Source of the DNA: Sphingomonas sp. C3-2
GTDB lineage: Bacteria > Pseudomonadota > Alphaproteobacteria > Sphingomonadales > Sphingomonadaceae
Assembly: GCF_033025475.1 (NCBI RefSeq)
Contig: NZ_CP130322.1
Span: forward strand, 2,795,001 to 2,859,000
Length of the DNA: 64,000 nt
Direction of reading: 5' to 3'
The notes beneath the pieces are model-generated. The model made no database searches, had not been told where the DNA came from, and saw nothing but the letters and a program-made list of their open reading frames with translations. The stretch's first letter is position 1; every line of letters starts with the position of its first letter. Below, piece after piece: positions 16,082-24,314 of the stretch. The position numbers and the translations under genes are program-made.

Positions 16082-18505
16082 ATGACCAGAGATAAGTTAT
16101 TGTTTTCGAGCGTTGCCTTGTTCGCGCTGGCGGTTCCGGGAATCGTTCAAGCCGCTGAACCGGCATCTGAAACCACGGCAGAGGAGAGCGCGGACAGCGC
16201 CGCCGTGCTGGACGATGGCGGCATTGTGGTGACTGCGCGCCGACGGACCGAATCGCTGCAGGACGTTCCGCTTGCGGTGTCGGTGGTCGATGCCAAGGCG
16301 ATCGAGGCGACGGGGACGTTCAACGTGTCGAAGCTGACCCAGTTGCAGCCGTCGCTGCAATTTTATTCGACCAACCCGCGCAACTCGGCGGCCAATATCC
16401 GCGGGCTGGGTGCGCCCTTCGGGCTGACAAATGACGGCATCGAACAGGGCGTCGGCGTCTATATCGATCAGGTCTATAACAGCCGGATCGCGGCGGCGAC
16501 GTTCGACTTTCTCGATGTCGAGCAGGTGGAGGTGCTGCGCGGCCCGCAGGGCACGCTGTACGGCAAGAACACGACGGCGGGCGCGATCAACATCACCACG
16601 CGCCAGCCCAGCTTCACGCCTGAGGCGCGCGCGGAGGTGACCATCGGCAATCTCGGCCTGGTCCAAGCCAAGGCGTCGATTTCGGGCCCGATTGTCGACG
16701 ACAAGCTGGCGGTGCGGCTGGCGGCATCGTCGGGCAAGCGGCGCGGGACGATCTATAATGTCGCCACCGATCGCTGGGTGAACGAGCAGGACAATCTGGG
16801 CATTCGGGGCCAGCTATTGTGGCGCGCGACCGACAATCTCGATCTCACCTTGTCGGGCGATTACAACCGGCAGGACCCCGAATGCTGCGCGCAGATCTAT
16901 GTCCGCACCGGCGCGACGCAGCGGTCACTCAACCGCCAGTTCGCCGAGCTTGCCGCCGCGTTCAACTATGCGCCGCCCAGCACCAACGCCTTTGACCGGC
17001 TGACCGATCTCGATAGCCCGCTCGATGCGTTTCAGGAAATCGGCGGCGTCTCGCTGCGCGCCGAATGGGATATCGGCCCGGGCACGCTCACTTCGGTCAG
17101 TGCATGGCGCTTCTGGAACTGGGGGCCGTCGAACGACCGCGACTTTATCGGGCTGCCGATCACCACGGTTTCGGCCAACCCGTCAAAGCAGAACCAGTAT
17201 TCGCAGGAAATCCGCTATGCGGTGTCGGGCAACCGGTTCGATTATGTCGTCGGCCTGTTCGCCTATCACCAGAAACAGCACACCACCGGCGCGCAGGAAC
17301 AGGGGCCGGCCGCCAGCCGCTGGCTGCTCAACCCCACAAGCCCGAGCGCGAACGATCCGTCGGTGCTGAACGGGCTGCGTTCGGAAAACGACATCGTGCT
17401 GAAGAGCACCAGCCTTGCCGCCTTCGGGCAGCTGAGCTGGAAGGTCACCGATCGCCTGCGCATCCAGCCGGGGCTGCGGCTCAACTATGACAAGAAACAG
17501 GGTTCCTATGTCGCGGTGGTCACCACGGGCAGCGGCAGCACCCAGCTGACCAGCGAGCAGCGCGGCGTGCTGGCACCGCAGAGCTACAATCCTGAGTTCA
17601 GCGACTGGAACGTATCGGGCGACCTTACCGTTTCCTATGACGTGGCCGATGATGTCATGGCCTATGCCACCTATGCCAAGAGCTTCAAATCGGGGGGGAT
17701 CAACCTGTCGGGCCTGCCGCTCGATGCGAACAACAACCCGATCCTGGCGGTCGGTGCGGTCAAGCCGGAAAAGGTCGACCATTATGAAGTGGGCGTGAAG
17801 ACCCAGTTCTGGGATCGCCGGGCGACCTTCAACCTTTCGGGCTTCTGGACCGAGATCCGCGATTATCAGGCAACGGTGACCAATGGCCAGCTGGGCGTTC
17901 TGCGCGGTTATCTTGCCAATGCCGAAAAGGTGCGCGTGCGCGGGATCGAGGCCGATTTCTCGGTGCGCCCGAGCGAGCGGTTGAGCCTTTATGCGAGCGG
18001 CGCCTTCACCGACCATGAATATGTAAAGTTCGTCGATGCGCCGTGCCCGCCCGAGCTTTCGGGCGGCCGTGCCGCGTCGGCGGCCAACCCGCCCAGCGCG
18101 CCGGGGACGCCCAATGGGTTCAGCCCCGCTAATTGCGACATTTCGGGCCAGTGGCTGCCCGGCATTTCGAAATGGGCGTTTTCCTATGGCGGCGAATATA
18201 ATCTGCCGGCCAAGCTGCTCGGGCAGGATGGTCAGGTCTATCTGGGGTTCGACGGCAATTACCGCTCGAAATTCTCGTCCAACCCGTCGCGCTCGGCCTA
18301 TACCGATATCAACGGATATTCGCTCGCGAACTTCCGTCTGGGCTTCCGCACAGAGGACCGCTGGAACATTTTTGGCTGGGTGAAGAACGCGTTCAACGAG
18401 AAATATTACGAGGTTCTGGCCACCCAATCGGGCAGCACCGGGCTTGTCGTGGGGCAGCCGGGCGACCAGCGGACTTACGGCGTGACGCTGAAGGCCGATT
18501 TCTGA
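16082..18505 (+). CDS. TonB-dependent receptor
   Basis: This 807-residue outer-membrane receptor has a classic signal peptide (about 24 residues, ending VQA), a short acidic spacer, and a TonB box near GGIVVTARRRTESLQ. A plug with RGPQGTLYGKNTTAGAINI and a barrel ending in aromatic KADF follow. ATG 16082 was chosen because GGGGGA at 16069-16074 lies 7 bp before it; a longer frame starts at 16064 but overlaps that site. It belongs to the sphingomonad expansion of Fe-siderophore/organic-ligand receptors and is not a close copy of the two at 2.5 and 8.6 kb. It has no adjacent transport or degradation genes except the radical SAM gene upstream. The ligand is unknown. Confidence 0.9.
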   Translation: MTRDKLLFSSVALFALAVPGIVQAAEPASETTAEESADSAAVLDDGGIVVTARRRTESLQDVPLAVSVVDAKAIEATGTFNVSKLTQLQPSLQFYSTNPRNSAANIRGLGAPFGLTNDGIEQGVGVYIDQVYNSRIAAATFDFLDVEQVEVLRGPQGTLYGKNTTAGAINITTRQPSFTPEARAEVTIGNLGLVQAKASISGPIVDDKLAVRLAASSGKRRGTIYNVATDRWVNEQDNLGIRGQLLWRATDNLDLTLSGDYNRQDPECCAQIYVRTGATQRSLNRQFAELAAAFNYAPPSTNAFDRLTDLDSPLDAFQEIGGVSLRAEWDIGPGTLTSVSAWRFWNWGPSNDRDFIGLPITTVSANPSKQNQYSQEIRYAVSGNRFDYVVGLFAYHQKQHTTGAQEQGPAASRWLLNPTSPSANDPSVLNGLRSENDIVLKSTSLAAFGQLSWKVTDRLRIQPGLRLNYDKKQGSYVAVVTTGSGSTQLTSEQRGVLAPQSYNPEFSDWNVSGDLTVSYDVADDVMAYATYAKSFKSGGINLSGLPLDANNNPILAVGAVKPEKVDHYEVGVKTQFWDRRATFNLSGFWTEIRDYQATVTNGQLGVLRGYLANAEKVRVRGIEADFSVRPSERLSLYASGAFTDHEYVKFVDAPCPPELSGGRAASAANPPSAPGTPNGFSPANCDISGQWLPGISKWAFSYGGEYNLPAKLLGQDGQVYLGFDGNYRSKFSSNPSRSAYTDINGYSLANFRLGFRTEDRWNIFGWVKNAFNEKYYEVLATQSGSTGLVVGQPGDQRTYGVTLKADF

Positions 18506-18559
18506 ACCATAGGGCGGGGGCGGCTTTGGCCGTCCCTTTCCGCGCATCGGCGGACAAAC

Positions 18560-18587
18560 AAAAAGGGGCGCCGGTGGCGCCCCTTTT
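18560..18587. terminator. Bidirectional intrinsic terminator
   Basis: An A run, an 8-bp perfect stem GGGGCGCC/GGCGCCCC with a GGT loop, and a T run. It serves both the receptor (plus strand) and purQ (minus strand), whose stops converge here. Confidence 0.85.
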
Positions 18588-18608
18588 CATGTTCGGTTGC
18601 GTTCGCGA

Positions 18609-19277
18609 TCAGGCCGCGACGGTTTCGAGCAGGCTTTCGAACAGCCGGCGACCGTCGATACCGCCATGGGCGGGTTCGACCATGCGTTCGGGGTGCGGCA
18701 TCATGCCCAGCACATTGCCGCGTTCGTTGAGGATGCCGGCGATGTTGCGCGCGGCACCGTTCACCTGTTCGGCGTAGCGGAAGGCCACCTGGCCTTCGCC
18801 CTCAATACGGTCGAGCGTTTCGTCGTCGGCAAAGAAATTGCCGTCGTGATGTGCGACCGGAACGGTGATCTGCTCACCCTGCTTGTAGAGCTTGGTGAAC
18901 ATCGAGCTGTCGTTTTCCACCGTCAGCGCGACGTTGCGGCAGACGAAGTTCAGCCCGGCATTGCGCATCAGCGCGCCTGGAAGCAGGCCGGCTTCGGTCA
19001 GGATCTGGAAGCCGTTGCACACGCCGAACACCGGAACGCCGCGATTGGCCTGTTCCACCACCGCGCGCATCACCGCGCTGCGGGCCGACATCGCGCCCGA
19101 GCGCAGATAATCGCCATAGGAAAAGCCGCCGGGGACGCCGATCAGGCCGAGATTGGCGGGCAGTTCGGTTTCGGTGTGCCACACCATGTGCGGCTTCTTG
19201 CCGGTGACCTGTTCCAGCGCCACCGCCAGGTCGCGGTCGCAATTGGACCCGGGAAAGACAAGGACGGCGGTCTGCAT
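18609..19277 (-). CDS. purQ: Phosphoribosylformylglycinamidine synthase, glutaminase subunit
   Basis: This 222-residue class I glutamine amidotransferase shows FPGSNCDRD at the N-terminus, a [11 protein letters not shown] motif, the nucleophile in [19 protein letters not shown], and the C-terminal catalytic MMPHPER. It supplies ammonia to PurL in step 4 of purine synthesis together with PurS. The start is the ATG before [10 protein letters not shown]; the longer open frame reads back through purS in another frame. It lies 4 bp after the purS stop, so the two are coupled. PurL is not in the window. Confidence 0.97.
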   Translation of the reverse strand: MQTAVLVFPGSNCDRDLAVALEQVTGKKPHMVWHTETELPANLGLIGVPGGFSYGDYLRSGAMSARSAVMRAVVEQANRGVPVFGVCNGFQILTEAGLLPGALMRNAGLNFVCRNVALTVENDSSMFTKLYKQGEQITVPVAHHDGNFFADDETLDRIEGEGQVAFRYAEQVNGAARNIAGILNERGNVLGMMPHPERMVEPAHGGIDGRRLFESLLETVAA

Positions 19278-19281
19278 GGGA

Positions 19282-19515
19282 TTAGGCTCCCCGTTCGATG
19301 CGGTAGTTTTCGATAACCGTGTTGGCGAGCAGCTTGCGGCACATCTCGTCGATCTGTGCATCGGTAACGCTTGCGTCGAGATCGAGTTCAATCAGCTTGC
19401 CGGCGCGCACGTCGTTGACGCCGTTAAAGCCAAGGCCTTCCAGCGCGTGGTGGATGGCCTTGCCCTGCGGGTCGAGCACGCCGCCCTTCAGGGTCACGAA
19501 AATGCGGGTCTTCAT
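19282..19515 (-). CDS. purS: Phosphoribosylformylglycinamidine synthase subunit PurS
   Basis: This 77-residue protein has the typical size and sequence: an opening beta strand [19 protein letters not shown], then HHALEGLGF, a [12 protein letters not shown] strand and the ending [16 protein letters not shown]. It bridges PurQ and PurL. The start is the ATG at 19515, directly in front of KTRIF; an upstream ATG in frame at 19569 would add an unrelated leader. It lies 64 bp after the M16 peptidase start-to-stop block on the same strand, and purQ follows 4 bp on. Confidence 0.96.
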   Translation of the reverse strand: MKTRIFVTLKGGVLDPQGKAIHHALEGLGFNGVNDVRAGKLIELDLDASVTDAQIDEMCRKLLANTVIENYRIERGA

Positions 19516-19579
19516 CGTTCGAGTCTCGCTGGCTGGATAGGGAAATCTGCCGGCTCTATGGCCTCGCAAGCCGCGCGGT

Positions 19580-22483
19580 TCAAGGTTTCATCGCTGCGGG
19601 CGTGTTTTCGGGCACGATCCGGATGGTGAGCGGGGTGGCCGGATCGAGCCAGCGCCGCGCCGCGGCCTGCAGTTCGGCCGCCGTGATCGCGCCGAAAACC
19701 GCGGGCGCGGTGCGATAGCGGTCAAGCCTTTCGGGCGCGGACTGCGCCTCGCTGGCGAGCCCGATCCAGCTGCCATTTTCACGCGGGGCCTTGGCCAGCC
19801 GCTCCAGAATCGGGCGCCGCGCGCGGTTGAGCATGTCGTCGTCCACGAGCTTATCGCGCAGCCGGGCGGCGATGGCGGTGATCTCGGCCTCGACACGCGC
19901 GATATCCTCGATGTCAAGATTGGTGCTGGCGACCAGCTGGCCAAAGCCGGGATAGACCGAGGAAGTGTTCGACGCGGCCGAGGGCGAATAGGTGGCGCCC
20001 AGCGTTTCGCGCAGTTCCTCTGTCAGCATCAGGCGCATCACGGCGGCGAGCAGCGAAAGCGTGGCATCCTGCTTGAAATCGCTGTCGTCGGTCGTCGGCC
20101 AATAGACCATCAGCATCGCTTCATCGGCCTTGCCCTGATGGTAGAGCGTGACGGGGGCCGGGACGTGCGGAAAGGCGATGCGGCGCGCCTCCGCGAAACG
20201 GCCCGGTTCGGCATCGCGCACGGGTAGGGCGCCAAAGGTGCGCGCGATCATGTCGATGGCCGCTTGCTGGTCGACATCGCCGACAATGCCGATCTCGATC
20301 GCGCCCTTGGCAAAGGCGCGCGCGGTCGCCTCGCGCAGTTCGCCCATATTGCGTGTGAGGAGTTGGGGGAGCTCGGGCACGCCGAAACGCGGATCGCCGC
20401 CTGCGACGATGCGCGCGACATCGCGCGAGGCGATGGCGGCGGGGGAGGCATCGAACGTATCATAGGCAACGGGCACGCGGTTCTGCCACTGCATCTGCCC
20501 CTCTGCACGAAAGCCCGGCGCGGTGAGATAGGCGGTAAGGAGCTGAAGCTGAAACTCCAGATCCTCGGGCGTGGTGATGGTGGAGGTGCCGAAGCTTTCG
20601 TCGCTGGCGGCAAGGCCGAGTGAAACCGAACGCCCGGCCGACAGGCTCTGCAGGTCATCAAGGCTGTGCGCGTTTGTGCCGCCGGCGGCAAAGGCGCTGT
20701 TCATGAACATGCGCAAGCCCGGCTTGTCCTTGTCGAATTCCAGCGCGCCGCTTGCGACTTTGAGCGTGAGGCGGATGCGACCGCGTTCGAAATCGGTGGT
20801 CTTCAGGTTTAGCCGGACATTATTGGCGAAGCGCAGCGTGCGGATGCCGAGATCGGGGATCACCGTATCGGCCACGATCGTGCCGGGCGCGCCGAAATCC
20901 TTGTGCGCGAATTCGGTCAGGCCCTGATCACCAACGGCGGAAACCGGTGTGGCGGCGCTCTTGTGCCACGCGGCCAATATCGTGTCGGCGGCATCCGGCA
21001 GCGCGGCCTTGCCCGATATATGGATGAGCGGCTCTACGCCCTGCCATTGCTTGCGGAACGCCGCGTTGACGGCGTCGGGCGTGATATCCCCCTCGCGCGC
21101 CTTGAAGCGTTCGAGCCGGTGCGCGGGGCTCGTCACCACCAGCCGGGATTCGAGCGCCCCGGCCAACGTATCGGCCAGTGCCGCAGACCGGCGCGTTTCG
21201 GCCTGGTTCGCGCCGATTTCGAAGCTGCGGCGCATATTGGTGCGCTGTTCGGCGAGTTCGCTGGCCGTAAAGCCGTGTTCGAGCGCGCGGCGCAGTTCCT
21301 GTTCGCCGATGGTAAGCGCGCGCTGCCAGTCATCGCCCTTGGCCGAAATGTCGATCGTCGCCATATTCGCCGTGCGCGCGAGCCGGCTCTTGCTGGCCCC
21401 GCCCGAGATGATCGGCGCATCTTCGGCACGCGCGAGCTTGGCCAGCCGGCGCGAGAGGATGGCATTGCCCAGCGTTTCGAGCATCGACTGAAACCGGCTC
21501 TGTTCGGTGTCCGGCGCGCTATCCATGGGCTGCGGCGCCAGGATCGATACGCTCACGGGCACATCGGGATGCTGGAAATAGGCGGCGGCCATGGGGCGGG
21601 CGGGATCGACCGTGCCGAGCGGCGCATCGGGCGCGGAGGGCGCCGGTTTCCAGCTGGCAAAACGCGCACGGATGCGCCGTTCCATCGCGGCGGGATCGAT
21701 ATCGCCGGAGACGATGAGCGTCGCGCGCTGCGGCGCATAATAGCGGGCGTAGAGATCGCGGATGCGCTCGGGCGGCGCGGTGCGGATCACTTCTGGATCG
21801 CCGATCGGCATGCGGCGCGAAATCGTCGCATCAGGAAGTGCGAAGGCGAAGAGATGTTCCAGCCGGCGCAGGCCATATTGGTCGCGTGCGCGGCGTTCGG
21901 CAAGGATGATACCGCGTTCGCGGCTCACGGCCTCGGGCGCGATTGTCAGGTTACGCGCGGTTTCATCGAGCAGCATCAGCGCGGTGTCGACCGTTTCGTC
22001 GTCCACGCGTGGCAGATCGAGCTTATAGACCGTCTCGGTGAACGAGGTGCTGGCGTTGGTGTCTGCGCCAAAGGCCAGGCCGTGGCGCTCGAGGATCTTC
22101 ACCATCTCGCCTTCGGGGACGTTCTTCGATCCGTTGAACGCCATGTGCTCGAGGAAATGGGCAAGCCCGCGCTGGTCGTCGGCCTCGGCAGTCGATCCGA
22201 CATCGAAGCGCAGGCGCAGCGATGCGGCCTCGCGCGGGGTAGCATTGGCGCGGATCGCATAGCGCATGCCGTTGGGCAGAACGCCGTATCGCCATTCGCG
22301 GTCGGGCGGAACATCACCCTGATCGAACCCCCAGGCGGCTGCCACGGGCGCGGGGATGGGGGCGGTAAGCGCCGGGCGTTCGGGCGCGGCCTGACAGGCG
22401 CCCAGCGCGAGCGGCGCGGTGCTGGCGAGGAACAAGGTGAGGATCGAGGGGAAGCGTGGGCCGAAGCGGCGGGAAATTGTCAT
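19580..22483 (-). CDS. M16-family zinc metallopeptidase, lipoprotein
   Basis: This 967-residue protein opens with a lipoprotein signal (ALGAC, Cys30). It carries two M16 repeats. The N-terminal half has the inverted zinc motif HFLEH (109-113), followed by NGSKNVPEGEMV, NASTSFTETVY and the third ligand region near RERGIILAERRAR. The C-terminal half is the non-catalytic pair. Periplasmic members such as pitrilysin-like PqqL-type enzymes degrade peptides of a few kDa; some process imported proteins. It should act in the periplasm, tethered to a membrane. It is placed between purC and purS on the same strand, with no functional link to purine synthesis known to me. Confidence 0.92.
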   Translation of the reverse strand: MTISRRFGPRFPSILTLFLASTAPLALGACQAAPERPALTAPIPAPVAAAWGFDQGDVPPDREWRYGVLPNGMRYAIRANATPREAASLRLRFDVGSTAEADDQRGLAHFLEHMAFNGSKNVPEGEMVKILERHGLAFGADTNASTSFTETVYKLDLPRVDDETVDTALMLLDETARNLTIAPEAVSRERGIILAERRARDQYGLRRLEHLFAFALPDATISRRMPIGDPEVIRTAPPERIRDLYARYYAPQRATLIVSGDIDPAAMERRIRARFASWKPAPSAPDAPLGTVDPARPMAAAYFQHPDVPVSVSILAPQPMDSAPDTEQSRFQSMLETLGNAILSRRLAKLARAEDAPIISGGASKSRLARTANMATIDISAKGDDWQRALTIGEQELRRALEHGFTASELAEQRTNMRRSFEIGANQAETRRSAALADTLAGALESRLVVTSPAHRLERFKAREGDITPDAVNAAFRKQWQGVEPLIHISGKAALPDAADTILAAWHKSAATPVSAVGDQGLTEFAHKDFGAPGTIVADTVIPDLGIRTLRFANNVRLNLKTTDFERGRIRLTLKVASGALEFDKDKPGLRMFMNSAFAAGGTNAHSLDDLQSLSAGRSVSLGLAASDESFGTSTITTPEDLEFQLQLLTAYLTAPGFRAEGQMQWQNRVPVAYDTFDASPAAIASRDVARIVAGGDPRFGVPELPQLLTRNMGELREATARAFAKGAIEIGIVGDVDQQAAIDMIARTFGALPVRDAEPGRFAEARRIAFPHVPAPVTLYHQGKADEAMLMVYWPTTDDSDFKQDATLSLLAAVMRLMLTEELRETLGATYSPSAASNTSSVYPGFGQLVASTNLDIEDIARVEAEITAIAARLRDKLVDDDMLNRARRPILERLAKAPRENGSWIGLASEAQSAPERLDRYRTAPAVFGAITAAELQAAARRWLDPATPLTIRIVPENTPAAMKP

Positions 22484-22593
22484 GGTGCCTCAGCACCATC
22501 GCGGCCAGCGCTTGTCAATGCCGCAGGGAATCGCGCTGGGCGGAGACGGCGGCGCGCGCCGGGCATTGTCGCCCGCGCGCGCCGCGACGTCAC

Positions 22594-23373
22594 TTACTTG
22601 CCGCGCTTCTTGCGGTGGGTTTCGAGATCGAGGATCGCGTTCTCGGCGCCTTCGGGCAGCAGGCCGAGACGGCGCGCCACTTCCTGATAGGCTTCGACTT
22701 CGCCACCAAGATCGCGACGGAACCGGTCCTTGTCGAGCTTTTCGCCCGAGGCCATGTCCCACAGACGGCAGCCATCGGGGCTGATCTCGTCGGCGAGGAT
22801 GATGCGCGAATAGTCGTTGTCGTAGATGCGACCGAATTCGAGCTTGAAATCGACCAGACGGATGCCGATGCCCGCGAACAGGCCCGACATGAAGTCGTTC
22901 ACGCGGATCGCCATGTCGGCGATGTCGTGCATTTCTTCCTGGCTGGCCCAGCCGAAACAGGCGATATGCTCATCGGCGATCATCGGATCGCCAAGGGCAT
23001 CGTCCTTGTAATAATATTCGACGATCGTGCGCGGCAGCTGGGTGCCTTCCTCGATGCCGAGGCGCTTGGTCAGCGAGCCTGCGGCGACGTTGCGCACGAC
23101 GACCTCGATGGGAACGATCTCGCACTGGCGGATCAGCTGTTCGCGCATGTTGAGGCGACGGATGAAGTGCGTCGGTACACCGATATTGCCGAGCAGCGTG
23201 AAGATATGCTCGGAAATACGGTTGTTGAGCACACCCTTGCCGTTGATCGTGCCCTTTTTCTGGGCATTGAACGCGGTGGCGTCATCCTTGAAATACTGGA
23301 TCAGCGTGCCGGGTTCGGGACCTTCGTAAAGGATCTTGGCCTTGCCCTCATAGATCTGGCGGCGGCGTGCCAT
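22594..23373 (-). CDS. purC: SAICAR synthetase (phosphoribosylaminoimidazole-succinocarboxamide synthase)
   Basis: This 259-residue protein matches the bacterial length. It begins [16 protein letters not shown], the nucleotide-binding start of the family. It contains [37 protein letters not shown] and [14 protein letters not shown]. It joins aspartate to CAIR using ATP in purine synthesis. Downstream on the same strand are the M16 peptidase (110 bp away), purS and purQ, so the cluster is probably purC-M16-purS-purQ. Confidence 0.97.
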   Translation of the reverse strand: MARRRQIYEGKAKILYEGPEPGTLIQYFKDDATAFNAQKKGTINGKGVLNNRISEHIFTLLGNIGVPTHFIRRLNMREQLIRQCEIVPIEVVVRNVAAGSLTKRLGIEEGTQLPRTIVEYYYKDDALGDPMIADEHIACFGWASQEEMHDIADMAIRVNDFMSGLFAGIGIRLVDFKLEFGRIYDNDYSRIILADEISPDGCRLWDMASGEKLDKDRFRRDLGGEVEAYQEVARRLGLLPEGAENAILDLETHRKKRGK

Positions 23374-23495
23374 TGGCTTTTACCCCTGAAAACATATGCC
23401 CCGGCCGCACCTTAAATAGGAAGCGCTGGCCGGGGCGGGAAGGGCTGCGCCTATAGACGATTGTCATGCGCAACGCAATTATGTCGCTGGCCGTT

Positions 23496-24311
23496 TCAGG
23501 CGGCTGTCCGGTCCTGCCATTCGAGCACCGTCAGGTAGTTGGCCAGCCGGTTGCGCTCCAGCGAGGCAATCAGAGGATTACGGTGATAGGGCAGGACAAG
23601 CTCTGCGATGGCGGCACTCCACGGCGCGTCCATCGAGAACAATATGCCGAGCCCGAAAATCGCCGGAATTTCGGCCAATGCAATTTCGCGCCCGTCTGCG
23701 GCTATGTCCTTGATGAAATCCTCGACAGCGGTGCGCACGCCATTGCGCGGCCCCCCTTCATGCTTGGCCCAGGCAAAATGCCCCATCCCGCGAAATCCGC
23801 GTCCGGGATGCAGATAAGGGTCTGTGGGGACGGCCCCGCCCTCGAAATCATGGTCGTGGCGGAATTCGAGCGGGATTTGTTCGGGCGCATAATACATGTC
23901 GCGTCGCCCGGAGGGCCAGTCGATATCGTGCAAGATCGCCAGAAAGGGCTTGTTGTCGCGCCGGCAAAGCGCGTCGATCTGCTTCAGTTCGTTATAGACG
24001 GTGTACCAGTTATGATCGCCGTCGATCAGCCAGGCGTCGATGCCGGAAAGCGTGCCGATGGCTTTGAGGCTGGGCTCGGCAATATGCCGCACCGTTGGGT
24101 TTTGCGCGGCCCATTGCACGAATTCCGGCTTGGGCGCCGGGTCGATACTGGTGAGGCTGCCGTCATGCATCGCTGCAAATTCGGCGAGCCGTGCCGACAT
24201 GCCGCCATATTCGGCGCCGATCTCGGCAATGTTCTGCGCTTCGGCGCGGTCAAGGATCCCGAGAATGATCTCGGAGAATTCGGACATGCTGTGGATAAGG
24301 AGATCAGTCAC
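23496..24311 (-). CDS. SAM-dependent methyltransferase-like protein
   Basis: This 271-residue protein has a Methyltransf_24-type Rossmann core: IAEIGAEYGGMSARLAEFA (motif I), GSLTSIDPAP (motif II acidic residue), and AWLIDGDHNWYTVYNEL in place of the usual IDGxHxY segment, then a FLAILHDIDW strand. Such proteins often methylate sugars or act in surface glycan synthesis; some have lost catalysis. The chosen start is the first ATG; an internal ATG eight codons on is possible. It begins 3 bp after the stop of the large HAD gene, so the two form an operon and should work together. The substrate is unknown. Confidence 0.7.
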   Translation of the reverse strand: MTDLLIHSMSEFSEIILGILDRAEAQNIAEIGAEYGGMSARLAEFAAMHDGSLTSIDPAPKPEFVQWAAQNPTVRHIAEPSLKAIGTLSGIDAWLIDGDHNWYTVYNELKQIDALCRRDNKPFLAILHDIDWPSGRRDMYYAPEQIPLEFRHDHDFEGGAVPTDPYLHPGRGFRGMGHFAWAKHEGGPRNGVRTAVEDFIKDIAADGREIALAEIPAIFGLGILFSMDAPWSAAIAELVLPYHRNPLIASLERNRLANYLTVLEWQDRTAA

Positions 24312-24314
24312 AAC

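Noticed and set aside
20903-22687. A 594-residue plus-strand open frame opposite the M16 peptidase
   Set aside because: The minus strand encodes an intact M16 peptidase with lipobox and zinc motif; the plus frame has no family features.
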